This document shows positions 1 through 7,928 of a DNA stretch of 29,925 nucleotides, piece by piece. Below the pieces are notes generated by a model, which saw only the letters and a list, made by a program, of their open reading frames with translations, searched no databases and was not told the origin of the DNA. Within the stretch, counting starts at the first letter, position 1, and each line of letters begins with the position of its first letter. Source of the DNA: Aeriscardovia sp. (GTDB lineage: Bacteria > Actinomycetota > Actinomycetes > Actinomycetales > Bifidobacteriaceae). The stretch covers positions 1 to 29,925 of the forward strand of contig JAFYIA010000027.1 in NCBI GenBank assembly GCA_017538865.1. Reading direction: 5' to 3'. The translations under genes and the position numbers were made by a program.

Positions 1-1
1 A

Positions 2-319
2 GTGAACGGCGAAAAGGGGGATTTGGAGCGCCTGCTAGAATCCTCCCTCTCTTCCTCCCGATCCGGCACCGTCATTATGGTGGAGTCCTACCACTCCGGG
101 GAAGACAGGCTGGTCAAGCGCTTCTTTTCCGCCGGAATCTCCCCCGCGTCCCCGCCCAAATTCCCCGTCGCCCCCAAACCTTACTTCAAGGATCTGACCC
201 GCGGCGCCCTCAAAGCGGGCGAGGAGGAAGTGGAGGCAAATTCCCGCTCCCACTCAGTGCGCCTCAGGGCGGTAAAGGTGCTCCCCTCTTCCGAAAGGGT
301 CAAGAAGCAAAGATTATAA
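2..319 (+). CDS. rsmH: RsmH (MraW) 16S rRNA methyltransferase, C-terminal part (gene begins before the window)
   Basis: C-terminal third of the SAM-dependent enzyme that N4-methylates C1402 of 16S rRNA, normally near the start of the dcw cluster. The visible part begins at the family's 'VN.E...L...L' segment, so the GTG at position 2 is an internal Val codon, not a start. It then shows GTVIMVESYHSGEDRLVKRFF, matching the hallmark 'vviSFHSLEDRivKrff', and ends in the family tail with 'EEEVEANSRSHSVRLRAVK' (compare 'seeEi..NpRsrSAkLRv'). The hallmark is diverged: SFHSLEDR reads ESYHSGEDR. The stop lies 30 bp before the MurE-like gene. Position next to mur genes supports the call. The first two thirds, including the SAM-binding motif, are outside the window. 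Confidence 0.87.
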   Translation: MNGEKGDLERLLESSLSSSRSGTVIMVESYHSGEDRLVKRFFSAGISPASPPKFPVAPKPYFKDLTRGALKAGEEEVEANSRSHSVRLRAVKVLPSSERVKKQRL

Positions 320-349
320 TCGGAAGAGTTTGAACAAAAAGGTGAGAGG

Positions 350-1321
350 ATGAACAGGCTGGCGGATATCTCGTACCTACGTTTGACCATCGGATACATT
401 GTGCGCACCTTCGGCGCCGTCTGCGACAAGCCATTCGCCTCATGCGTCACCTTCACGTCCATCGCCACGAAGGCGGAGGAAGTGACCCAGGGATCCCTCT
501 TCGTGCCCTCGTGCCCCCTTTCGGCTCCAGCCCCACTCTTCGAGGCCGAAGAGGCCGGAGCCTACGGGATAGGCTTGGAAAAGGGCGAGGAAAAAGCGGG
601 CCTGGATCTCGACATCCCCATAATCTATATGGACAACTGGCGGGAAAACCTGGGACTCATAGCGTCCTTCCTCATGGGGGATCCCTCCCTGAAGATGGCG
701 GTGTTCGCCTGCTTCGGCATGGACGCCAAGCCCGTAGCGCCCATCCTTTCCCAGCTCCTCCACATCCTCGGCAACCCCGTGTGCCTTTTGGACTTCGAAA
801 ATTCCTTCATACAGGAGAGGCCCCTGGACCTCTCGTACCCGCTGGACGCGGTGGACGTGCAGAAGGCGGAGGCGGAGGCGGTGGAAGAGGGATGCTCGGC
901 CATGGTGATCTCGGCCAACCCCTCCACCCTCTCCCGGTTGGCCCTCACGGGGACGCACGTAGACGTGTGTACGGGAAGCAGGGTCTTAAACCTCGTTTCC
1001 AAGCCCGGAAGCCCCCGCGCCCTCCAGCCCCAGGAAGAGCCCCTCTACGGCTCCGTCTTCGACACCTCCACCCGCGTGGTGGCCTATGCCAAGGACCCCT
1101 TCGACGTTTTGGACAAGGACGCCTTCAACCAGCTGATAGACGTGGTGCCGATGGGGCGGGCGTCGGTGCGCACGGCCATCTCCATGGCGCTGTCGGCCGG
1201 GATAACGACGGCCTCCATAAGGAAGGCGATAAGCATTTCCGGAAGCTTCCCCCAGGAGCCGGGGGACAGGGAAAAGGAACAGGATCGGCCGGGGGAGGGC
1301 CATGATAAAGACGAGTCTTGA
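350..1321 (+). CDS. MurE-like protein without ATP-binding and ligase motifs (probable pseudoenzyme)
   Basis: This 323-residue protein sits exactly where murE is expected, between rsmH and murF, and can be followed along the MurE fold. Residues about 33-53 (VTFTSIATKAEEVTQGSLFVP) match the UDP-binding 'itlDSR.v.pGdlFvA' segment. The region around IPIIYMDNWRENLGLIASFL matches MurE 'vpviyl..l...l..la..fy'. At the P-loop position GTNGKTT is replaced by FGMDAKPV, and at the 'mEvSSHgL' position the sequence is VISANPSTL. The 'FTNl..DHLDyHg' motif is missing. A piece resembling the end of the central domain follows, and the protein stops without the C-terminal ligase domain (usual MurE is about 490 residues). 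The frame is intact and overlaps murF by 20 bp, so it is translated with the operon rather than an obvious dead gene. Catalysis looks impossible. A structural or regulatory role is only inference. A true murE must lie elsewhere. Confidence 0.72.
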   Translation: MNRLADISYLRLTIGYIVRTFGAVCDKPFASCVTFTSIATKAEEVTQGSLFVPSCPLSAPAPLFEAEEAGAYGIGLEKGEEKAGLDLDIPIIYMDNWRENLGLIASFLMGDPSLKMAVFACFGMDAKPVAPILSQLLHILGNPVCLLDFENSFIQERPLDLSYPLDAVDVQKAEAEAVEEGCSAMVISANPSTLSRLALTGTHVDVCTGSRVLNLVSKPGSPRALQPQEEPLYGSVFDTSTRVVAYAKDPFDVLDKDAFNQLIDVVPMGRASVRTAISMALSAGITTASIRKAISISGSFPQEPGDREKEQDRPGEGHDKDES

Positions 1322-2714
1322 AGAAATAACGCGCCTGACGGGGGGAGAACTTTTGGGGGGCGCAGGCCGCACCCTCGTGGGGAGCGTGTCGATTTCGTCG
1401 GCAGCCCCCGCAGACCTCTTCGTGGCGGTCAGGGGAGAAAAAACGGACGGGGCGCTGTTTATAGGGAAGGCGTTTGAAAACGGGTTCAAGGCCGCCCTCA
1501 CCCACGCCCCGGATCCCTCATGCCCCATGCCGCAGATTTTGGTGAAAGACACCGTAGATGCCCTCTCAAAACTCGCGAAGGCGAACCTGGAAAGGAGGAG
1601 GGAGGAGCCCGGCTTTACCGAAATCGCCCTGACGGGGTCGGTGGGGAAGACCACTACCAAAGACATCCTCTTCCAGCTCTTTTCCCCTTTCGCCCCTACG
1701 GCCGCAAACGAGGGATCCTTCAATAACGAACTCGGCCTCCCCCTGACCTGCCTCAAAGTGGGGGAAGGGACCCGGTACCTCATAGCCGAAATGGGGGCGA
1801 ACAAGATCGGGGACATCTCCCGCCTCTTTTCCATAGCCCCCTGCGACGTGGCGCTGGAGCTCAGGGTGGGCTTTGCACACGAGGGGGAGTTCGGGTCCAG
1901 GGAGAACATATTCCGGGCCAAAAGCGAACTTGTGAAGGACCTGAAGCCCTCTGACACCGCCGTCTTAAACGCCCAGGACAGGAGGGTGAGGGAGATGGCC
2001 TCCCTCACCCGGGCCAGGGTGCGCTGGTTCTCCTTGGACTTCCGCCCTGGGATGGAGGCGTGCGCCAAAAATCTTGAAATGGACGAGCTCGGGCGCCCGA
2101 GCTTCGAGCTTATCTTGGAGGGGAAGGCGGCCGGAAGGGTGAGCCTCCCCCTCTTGGGGGAGCACAACGCCTCTAACGCCCTGGCCGCGGCCGCCTGCGC
2201 GAAGGTGTGCGGGATGCCGGACGAGGAGATCGCATCCTCCCTCTCCGGGCTCGGCGGGGTGCGCCCCCACCGGCTCAGCCTCTTTGAGAGCCGGAGCCTC
2301 GGCAAGGGCTGCCTCGTTTTGGACGACACCTTCAACGCCAATCCGGACTCCATGTCGAACTGCATAAAGATTGCGGAGAGGATGGCCAAAGAAAAGGGCC
2401 TGCGCCCCCTCTTCATCCTCTCCCCCATGCTGGAGCTCGGGGAGAAGGGCGAAGAGTACCACAGGCAGGTGGGAAGGCTCGTCCGCGATTCCTCGGCCGC
2501 TTTGATAGTGGTGTGCCAAGATAAAGGGAAAGATGCGCTGGCCGAGGCCTACATGGAAGCAGTGCCCGGGGCGAAACTGGCCAGGAGCCTGGAAGAGGCA
2601 AAAGGGGAGGCGGAAAGGTTCGTGCGGGAAGTCCAAAAGCCCCTCATCGTCCTCAAGGGCTCCCACGCCTTCCATCTAGACTCCCTGGCCGGGGACTTGG
2701 AAAAGGGGAAGTAA
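1302..2714 (+). CDS. murF: MurF, UDP-N-acetylmuramoyl-tripeptide--D-alanyl-D-alanine ligase
   Basis: Cytoplasmic ATP-dependent ligase that adds D-Ala-D-Ala to UDP-MurNAc-tripeptide. At 470 residues it has normal family length. The N-terminal domain carries SSAAPADLFVAVRGEKTDG (about 32-50), the central Mur domain has the P-loop GSVGKTTTK at 112-120, followed by ANEGSFNNELGLPLT and IAEMGANKIGDI, which are MurF-specific. The C-terminal domain has VLDDTFNANPDSM (family 'D.YNANP.S'). The start lies inside the end of the MurE-like gene (20-bp overlap) and the stop abuts the mraY start, so translation is probably coupled. All key motifs are present. The D-alanine supplied by Alr further along the window feeds this step. 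Confidence 0.95.
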   Translation: MIKTSLEEITRLTGGELLGGAGRTLVGSVSISSAAPADLFVAVRGEKTDGALFIGKAFENGFKAALTHAPDPSCPMPQILVKDTVDALSKLAKANLERRREEPGFTEIALTGSVGKTTTKDILFQLFSPFAPTAANEGSFNNELGLPLTCLKVGEGTRYLIAEMGANKIGDISRLFSIAPCDVALELRVGFAHEGEFGSRENIFRAKSELVKDLKPSDTAVLNAQDRRVREMASLTRARVRWFSLDFRPGMEACAKNLEMDELGRPSFELILEGKAAGRVSLPLLGEHNASNALAAAACAKVCGMPDEEIASSLSGLGGVRPHRLSLFESRSLGKGCLVLDDTFNANPDSMSNCIKIAERMAKEKGLRPLFILSPMLELGEKGEEYHRQVGRLVRDSSAALIVVCQDKGKDALAEAYMEAVPGAKLARSLEEAKGEAERFVREVQKPLIVLKGSHAFHLDSLAGDLEKGK

Positions 2715-3818
2715 GTGGAGGCCTACATAATCGCGTTCGTCTGCTCTTTAGCGGCCTCCTTCTGCCTGACGCCGGCGGTGATAGCCGTCGTAAACAAGCT
2801 TCACTACGGCCAGTACATACGGCAGGATGGCCCCCAAAGCCACCAGATAAAGAGGGGCACTCCGACCCTGGGGGGAGTGGCGATAATCCTCTCCATCCTC
2901 ATCGGCTGGGGGGCGGCGGCCATTTTCCGCTACGCCGTCCACAGGACCGTCCCCACGCCCTCCGCCCTCCTGGCCCTCTTTTGCCTGGTGGGTTTCGGGC
3001 TCATAGGCTTTATAGACGACTTTTTGAAGGTGAAAAAGAAGAGGAACCTGGGCCTCACCATCCACGCCAAGCTGATCCTCCAGGTCCTCGTGGCCTCGGG
3101 CTACGCCGTCCTTTCCCTCCTCTTCCCCCGCAAGGCCCCCGTCAGGGTGGGGCGCACCTCCATCTCATGGATCGCGGATTCTTCCATCAACCTGGCCTTT
3201 GCGGGCAACGTTTTGGGGATAATCCTCTTCATAATCTGGGTGAACTTCCTCATGGCGGCGTGGACCAACGCCATAAACCTGACGGACGGCCTCGACGGCC
3301 TAGCCGCAGGGTCCGGCCTTACGGCCTTCATAGGTTTTGCCATCATAGCCTTCTGGGAGAGCTACCACCTTATAGGGTCCTCTTCCGAGGGCTTCAAGTA
3401 CGTGGCCTCCGACCCCCAGGACCTCGTGATAATAGCCCTCTCGTGCGTAGCGGCCCTCATGGGGTTTTTGTGGTACAACGTGCACCCGGCCGAGATCTTT
3501 ATGGGGGACACCGGCTCCCTTGCCCTCGGAGGCCTGTTTGCGGCGATGTCGGTGAGCCTGCACGTGGAGATTTTGGCCGTGATCATGGGGGGGCTTTTCG
3601 TCATGGAGACCATGTCGGACGTGATACAGATCGGGGCCTTCCACCTCTTCCACAGGAGGGTGTTCAAGATGGCCCCGCTCCACCACCATTTCGAACTCAT
3701 GGGCTGGCCCGAGACCCGGGTCGTCACAAGATTCTGGATGATAGAGTGCGGGTACGTGATAATTTCCCTCATCATCTTCTATTCCGACTGGCTCATTAAG
3801 AGCGGGCAAATGCACTAA
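2715..3818 (+). CDS. mraY: MraY, phospho-N-acetylmuramoyl-pentapeptide transferase
   Basis: Integral membrane enzyme that moves phospho-MurNAc-pentapeptide from UDP to undecaprenyl phosphate, giving lipid I. It has 367 residues and about ten hydrophobic segments. Family motifs are in order: DDFLKVKKKRNLGLT (catalytic Asp pair, about 100-115), NAINLTDGLDGLAAG (about 185-200), HPAEIFMGDTGSLALGG and the PLHHHFE loop near the C-terminus. The start is GTG, immediately after the murF stop codon TAA with no gap, and the end of murF supplies a purine-rich AAAAGGGGAAG ribosome binding stretch. The gene is followed 9 bp later by murD. Confidence 0.96.
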   Translation: MEAYIIAFVCSLAASFCLTPAVIAVVNKLHYGQYIRQDGPQSHQIKRGTPTLGGVAIILSILIGWGAAAIFRYAVHRTVPTPSALLALFCLVGFGLIGFIDDFLKVKKKRNLGLTIHAKLILQVLVASGYAVLSLLFPRKAPVRVGRTSISWIADSSINLAFAGNVLGIILFIIWVNFLMAAWTNAINLTDGLDGLAAGSGLTAFIGFAIIAFWESYHLIGSSSEGFKYVASDPQDLVIIALSCVAALMGFLWYNVHPAEIFMGDTGSLALGGLFAAMSVSLHVEILAVIMGGLFVMETMSDVIQIGAFHLFHRRVFKMAPLHHHFELMGWPETRVVTRFWMIECGYVIISLIIFYSDWLIKSGQMH

Positions 3819-3827
3819 GGAGGCAAA

Positions 3828-5234
3828 ATGGCAATTATAGGCAGAAGCGAGTTCGAGGGGACCGTCCTCGTAGCGGGCCTCGGCGCGAGCGGGAAGGCGG
3901 TAAGAGGGCTCCTCGAAAGGTACAAAGTCAAGTGCGAGACCTTTGACGAAAAGGCGGATGCGGACTTTTCCAACCCCGCCGCCGTCGACTGGCGCAATAT
4001 AAGCGCTGCCGTCGTCTCTCCGGGCTTTTCCCCAGATTCCAAGTTCGTACAGGTGGCGGAAGAGAACCACGTGCCCATAATGAGCGAAGTGGAGTTCGCG
4101 TGGAAGACGCGCCCGAGGGACGAAGAAGGCCGCTCCATACCCTGGGTTGGGGTCACGGGGACCAATGGCAAGACCACGACGGTCAAGATGATAACCAAGA
4201 TCTTCGAAGAGTGCGGGCTGAAAGTGGCGGAGGGGGGGAACACCGGCTTTCCTCTGACTTTGGCCTGCAGGGAGAAGGGCGCGCAGATCGTAGTGGCCGA
4301 GCTTTCGAGCGCCCAGCTCCATTTCACGCGCTCCTTGGCCCTGGAAGTGGCTGTGTGGACGAACTTTGCAGACGACCACCTCGATTGGCATAGGTCCCTG
4401 GAGGAGTACAGGCTGGACAAGGCCCGGATCTTTGAAAATGCGAAGAGGGCCATAGTGTATAACGCCGAAGACCCCGTCACCGCGGCCGCGGCGAAGAGCG
4501 CGAAAGTGAACCTAGGGTGCGTGGAAGTGGGGTTTTTGCCCAAAAGGCCCGCCCCTGCCCAAGTAGGGGTGGATGAAGGGTGGATCTTCGACAACGCTTT
4601 CGCCTATGGGAGGATCTGCAGTCTGGAGGCCATGGAACATCTGAAGGTCAAAGGCCGCGTCCCCGCGCACCGCATAGAAAACGCCCTGGCGGCCTGCGCC
4701 GCGGCCCTCGCCATGGGGGCGAAGCCGGAACAGGCGGCCAGGGGCCTGTCCAAGTTCAGGCCTGAGGGGCACAGGCTCGAAGAGGCCGCGAGGGTCCCCA
4801 AGGAAGGCGGGGAAGTGGAATTTATAGACGATTCCAAGGCCACCAACCCAGCATCGGCCCTGGCGGCGCTCTCCTCCCTCGAAGGCCGGGGGATTGAGTG
4901 GATAGTCGGGGGGGAAGCAAAGGGCTGCGACATGCTCCCCATGCTCAAAGAAGCCCGCGGAAAAGTGAGGCGCGCCATCCTCATCGGGAAAGACAGAGAG
5001 GAATTTGCGAAGGCCCTCAAGGAGGCCCAGATCCCCTTTGACGAAGTGGGGGAGGAGGATGGGGCGAAGGCCCTCAAGGAGGCGGTGCGGCTCGCCTTTG
5101 AGGCGGCCCTTCCGGGTGACGCCGTCCTCCTGGCTCCGGCCTGCGCTTCCAGGGACCAGTTCAGGGACATGGCCGAGAGGGGAGAAAGGTTCAAGGAATT
5201 TGCAAAGGCCCTGGAGGGTGGGCCGCTGGCATGA
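3828..5234 (+). CDS. murD: MurD, UDP-N-acetylmuramoylalanine--D-glutamate ligase
   Basis: ATP-dependent cytoplasmic ligase adding D-glutamate to UDP-MurNAc-L-Ala. It has 468 residues. The N-terminal Rossmann-like UDP domain has VLVAGLGASGKA (13-24), the P-loop is GTNGKTT (111-117), then GGNTGFPL, AELSSAQL and WTNFADDHLDWH. The C-terminal domain has FIDDSKATNP, diagnostic for MurD, and LLAPACASRDQF (family 'LLSPAcaSfDqF'). A perfect AAGGAGG at 3817-3823 precedes the ATG by 4 bases, the clearest ribosome binding site in the operon. The end overlaps murG by 4 bp (ATGA). ftsW, which usually sits between murD and murG, is absent. Confidence 0.95.
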   Translation: MAIIGRSEFEGTVLVAGLGASGKAVRGLLERYKVKCETFDEKADADFSNPAAVDWRNISAAVVSPGFSPDSKFVQVAEENHVPIMSEVEFAWKTRPRDEEGRSIPWVGVTGTNGKTTTVKMITKIFEECGLKVAEGGNTGFPLTLACREKGAQIVVAELSSAQLHFTRSLALEVAVWTNFADDHLDWHRSLEEYRLDKARIFENAKRAIVYNAEDPVTAAAAKSAKVNLGCVEVGFLPKRPAPAQVGVDEGWIFDNAFAYGRICSLEAMEHLKVKGRVPAHRIENALAACAAALAMGAKPEQAARGLSKFRPEGHRLEEAARVPKEGGEVEFIDDSKATNPASALAALSSLEGRGIEWIVGGEAKGCDMLPMLKEARGKVRRAILIGKDREEFAKALKEAQIPFDEVGEEDGAKALKEAVRLAFEAALPGDAVLLAPACASRDQFRDMAERGERFKEFAKALEGGPLA

Positions 5235-6433
5235 CCGACAAGCTTTCCGTGGTCCTGGCCGGAGCCGGCACTGCGGGACATATCAACACCCTCATCTCCA
5301 TAGCGGAGCAGATAAAGATCCTCTGCCCCCAGGCGAAAATTACCGCCGTGGGGGCCGTGGGAGGGATGGAGGAAACCCTTGTTCCCGCAAGCGGGCTGCC
5401 CTTGAGGACTATCCCCAAGCTCGCCTTCCCGAGGTCCATTTCCCCCTCGGCGGCGCTGTTTCCGGCCAAGTGGGCGAAAGAAGTGAGGGACGCCGAGAAA
5501 ATCCTGAAATCGGTCGACGCCGACTGCGTGGCAGGGGTCGGGGGGTACGTCTCGGCCCCCTGCTACCGGGCGGCCAGAAAGCTCAAGATTCCCATCGCCA
5601 TCCACGAACAAAACGCCATGGCCGGGATCGCCAACAAGCTCGGGGCCAGATGGGCCGACTACATCGGAACGGCCTATGGCGGCGTAAAGCTGAAGGCCAG
5701 GGGCGGAAAGCCGGCGCAGAGGGTGGGGCTCCCCCTCAAAGCCGAAGTAATAGATGCGGCCAGGGCGCGTAGGGAAGACCCCGAGGGGGCGAGGGCCGAG
5801 GCCATAGAGGCTTTGGGGCTTAAGCCCGGGCTCCCCGTACTCCTCGTCACCGGCGGGTCCTTGGGGGCCCTGAGCATAAACAAGGCCGTGGCAGGGGCGT
5901 CCAGGGAGCTTTTGCAGGTGTGCCAGGTGGTGCACGTGTGCGGAAAGGGAAAGAGCGAGATCGTCTCCGAGCTCGTCACCCAGCTCGCCGGCAAGGACGC
6001 CGTGGGGGAGCTTTTGGCCTCCCAGGACGGGCAGTACTTCGCCCAGGACGGCAACTACCGCATCGTCGACTACTTCCCGCATATGTCCCTGCTCTACAAG
6101 GCGGCATCCCTTGCCATATGCAGGTCGGGGGCCGGGACCGTAAACGAGATGGAGGCCATGGGCATGCCGGCCGTCTACGTCCCCCTACCCATAGGGAACG
6201 GGGAACAGAAGTTCAACGCCAAGCCCGTCGTGGACAACGGCGGGGGCATAATGGTGCAAGATTCCCGGTTCACCGAGGGATTTGTCAAAAAATACATCCC
6301 CCCTCTCATAACGGACAAAAAGAAGCTTGAAACCATGGGGGAAAAGGCCAGGGAGCTTTCCGGGGAGAACGCCGCCCTCATCATGGCTGAGGAGATTTTA
6401 CAGCTCGCAAACTACCATAAGTACCATGAGTAA
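5231..6433 (+). CDS. murG: MurG, lipid II synthase (UDP-GlcNAc transferase)
   Basis: Peripheral membrane GT-B glycosyltransferase that adds GlcNAc to lipid I to make lipid II. It has 400 residues, slightly longer than typical MurG. The N-terminal glycine-rich loop is VVLAGAGTAGHINT (about 7-20), followed by GVGGYVSAPCYRAA and the IHEQNAMAGIANKL acceptor-side motif. The C-terminal UDP-GlcNAc half has TGGSLGALSINKA, ICRSGAGTVNEMEAMGMPAVYVPLP and NAKPVVDNGGG. The ATG overlaps the murD stop by 4 bp, and the murC start lies 8 bp inside its end, so the three genes are translationally coupled. Confidence 0.95.
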   Translation: MTDKLSVVLAGAGTAGHINTLISIAEQIKILCPQAKITAVGAVGGMEETLVPASGLPLRTIPKLAFPRSISPSAALFPAKWAKEVRDAEKILKSVDADCVAGVGGYVSAPCYRAARKLKIPIAIHEQNAMAGIANKLGARWADYIGTAYGGVKLKARGGKPAQRVGLPLKAEVIDAARARREDPEGARAEAIEALGLKPGLPVLLVTGGSLGALSINKAVAGASRELLQVCQVVHVCGKGKSEIVSELVTQLAGKDAVGELLASQDGQYFAQDGNYRIVDYFPHMSLLYKAASLAICRSGAGTVNEMEAMGMPAVYVPLPIGNGEQKFNAKPVVDNGGGIMVQDSRFTEGFVKKYIPPLITDKKKLETMGEKARELSGENAALIMAEEILQLANYHKYHE

Positions 6434-7553
6434 CCTCCCCTCCCCCTCCTCCCCTTCGCTCGAAGGGGAGAGCCTGAAAGATCTCGGGTCCGTCTTCTTT
6501 TCCGGAATCGGCGGCCACGGCATGAGCGTTCTGGCCAGGATTTTGGCCGCAGAAGGCGTGAAAGTGGCGGGCAGCGATATAGCCCAAAGCCCCATCACAA
6601 AAGAGCTTGAAGAAGCCGGGATAAAGGTCTTCCCCCAGGACGGATCCCACATGGGGGACGCCCGGGTCCTGGTGTGGTCGAGCGCCATAGAGGAGTCGAA
6701 CCCCGACGTCAAAAAAGCCCTTGAAACCGGAATGTGCCTGGCGCACAGAAGCGACGTCCTCGCCCTCCTCATGCGGGGCAAAAAGTCCATAGCGGTCTCC
6801 GGCACCCACGGAAAGACTACGACGTCCTGCATCGCTTCCTCCATCCTCCTGGCCGCGGGCGAAGATCCCGGCTGGGCCCTTGGAAGCTCCTTTAGGATGC
6901 AGGGGGCGTTTGAACCCGGGTGGAGGAAGGGCGCCGGCAGGGCCTTCGTTGCTGAGGCCGACGAATCTGACGGGAGCTTTCTAAAATACGCCCCGTCCGT
7001 ATGCGTCGTCACCAACAGCGACGGGGACCACTTCGACCACTACGGGAGTATCGAGGCCTACAGGAAAGCCTTCAAGGGCTTTATAGGGCGCTCCGGACGG
7101 TGCGTGATGTGCATGGAGGATGCCGGAAACAGGGAGCTGTTCCGATCCCTCGCCGCGGAAGACAAAAAAAAGGTCCTGGGCTATGGAGGAAGCGCGTTTG
7201 AAGAGCTGGCTTCAAAAGTTCCTGGCTTTGAAGAGGGGAGCTACGCGAGGCTGGAAGGCGTCCGGCTCTTCGACGCTTCTTTCCCCGTCTCTTCTTCCTT
7301 CGCGCTTTCTTTCCGCGGGGAGCGGGTCCCGGTGGAGATGAGGATCCCGGGAAGGCACAACGACTTGGACGCCGCGGCCGCTATCCTGGCATGCTTCGAA
7401 CTCGGGTGGGCCTCCGGTCCGGGGCTGAAGCGGCATCAAAGTTTTTGGGATCCTCCAGGCGCTTCGAGCTTTTGGGGGAGGAAAGCGGGATCAGGCTCTT
7501 TACAGACTATGGCCACCACCCCGCCGAAATCTCGGCGTTCCTTTCGGCCCTGA
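6426..7553 (+). CDS. murC: MurC, UDP-N-acetylmuramate--L-alanine ligase, N-terminal and central part (frameshifted)
   Basis: ATP-dependent ligase that adds L-alanine to UDP-MurNAc, the first peptide step. The chosen ATG at 6426 lies inside the end of murG. An upstream in-frame start at 6327 would lie deep in murG. Motifs: VFFSGIGGHGMSVLA (about 23-37), P-loop GTHGKTTTS (126-134), AEADESDGSFL, NSDGDHFDHYGS and IPGRHNDLDAAAAILA. MurC homology in this frame ends at about 7430 (...ASGPGLK). After that the frame runs on for about 40 residues of unrelated sequence and stops. The rest of MurC continues in another frame from about 7431. One base appears to be missing in the run AAG-CGG (AAGGCGG would restore GLKAASKFLGSSRRFE). 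Either a sequencing or assembly error or a recent mutation in a normally essential gene. Confidence 0.9.
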   Translation: MSNLPSPSSPSLEGESLKDLGSVFFSGIGGHGMSVLARILAAEGVKVAGSDIAQSPITKELEEAGIKVFPQDGSHMGDARVLVWSSAIEESNPDVKKALETGMCLAHRSDVLALLMRGKKSIAVSGTHGKTTTSCIASSILLAAGEDPGWALGSSFRMQGAFEPGWRKGAGRAFVAEADESDGSFLKYAPSVCVVTNSDGDHFDHYGSIEAYRKAFKGFIGRSGRCVMCMEDAGNRELFRSLAAEDKKKVLGYGGSAFEELASKVPGFEEGSYARLEGVRLFDASFPVSSSFALSFRGERVPVEMRIPGRHNDLDAAAAILACFELGWASGPGLKRHQSFWDPPGASSFWGRKAGSGSLQTMATTPPKSRRSFRP

Positions 7554-7915
7554 AGTCCTCCTACCCCTCGTCCCGGATAGGCGTGATGTTCGAGGCCTTC
7601 AACTCCTCCAGGGTGGCGCAGTTCGCGGAGGGCTTCGCAAAGTCCCTCTCTTTGGCCGACAAAGTCATCCTCACCCCCATCTTCAAGGCCAGGGCCACGG
7701 CTGAAGACGCCCTCGGGGTAGGCCCCGAAGACATCGCGCGGGAGGGCCGCAAAATGGGAGAAGGGGGAAAATTCGAGATCGCGGGCAATCTGGAAGAGGG
7801 GGCGGGGATGCTGGCCTCATGGGCGCGCCCTGGAGACACCCTGGCGACAATAGGGGCGGGCACGATCGCCCGGACGAACCCTGAAATCCTTACCCTTCTC
7901 AGGGAAAAGTTATAA
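7391..7915 (+). CDS. murC: MurC, C-terminal ligase domain (second fragment of the frameshifted gene)
   Basis: The C-terminal domain of MurC in a different frame from the first fragment. Homology begins at about 7431 with AASKFLGSSRRFELLGE, matching 'al..F.Gv.RRFe', then FTDYGHHPAEISAFL (the MurC hallmark 'DDYgHHPtEi'), FEAFNSSRVAQF, DKVILTPIFKARA and GDTLATIGAGTI near the end. The ATG at 7391 is only the first possible start in this frame and overlaps the first fragment by 163 bp. It has no convincing ribosome binding site and its first dozen residues are not MurC-like. It should be read as one gene, 6426-7915 (about 497 residues when joined). The stop codon overlaps a possible -10 box for the tmRNA gene. 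Confidence 0.85.
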   Translation: MLRTRVGLRSGAEAASKFLGSSRRFELLGEESGIRLFTDYGHHPAEISAFLSALKSSYPSSRIGVMFEAFNSSRVAQFAEGFAKSLSLADKVILTPIFKARATAEDALGVGPEDIAREGRKMGEGGKFEIAGNLEEGAGMLASWARPGDTLATIGAGTIARTNPEILTLLREKL

Positions 7916-7916
7916 G
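7911..7916 (+). promoter_or_regulatory. Possible -10 box for the tmRNA gene
   Basis: TATAAG lies 12 bases before the inferred 5' end of the tmRNA and contains the murC stop codon. No good -35 box is visible about 17 bases upstream (the best is a weak TTACCC around 7890). tmRNA may therefore have its own promoter inside the end of murC or be processed from the mur operon transcript. Confidence 0.3.
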
Positions 7917-7928
7917 ATCGCACGTGAC

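Noticed and set aside
986..6082. Long minus-strand open frames opposite the mur genes (for example 986-2428, 3300-4391, 4604-6082)
   Set aside because: They lie fully antisense to well-supported mur genes, have Arg/Pro/Gly-rich composition typical of GC-rich shadow frames and show no family motifs.
7154..7161. A8 run in murC as the cause of the frame change by slippage
   Set aside because: MurC homology continues in the original frame for about 270 bases past the A run, so the shift is at about 7430.
350..7915. Loss of the cell wall, suggested by the MurE pseudoenzyme and broken murC
   Set aside because: murF, mraY, murD, murG and alr all keep their catalytic motifs, so peptidoglycan synthesis is probably active; a sequencing error in murC is simpler.
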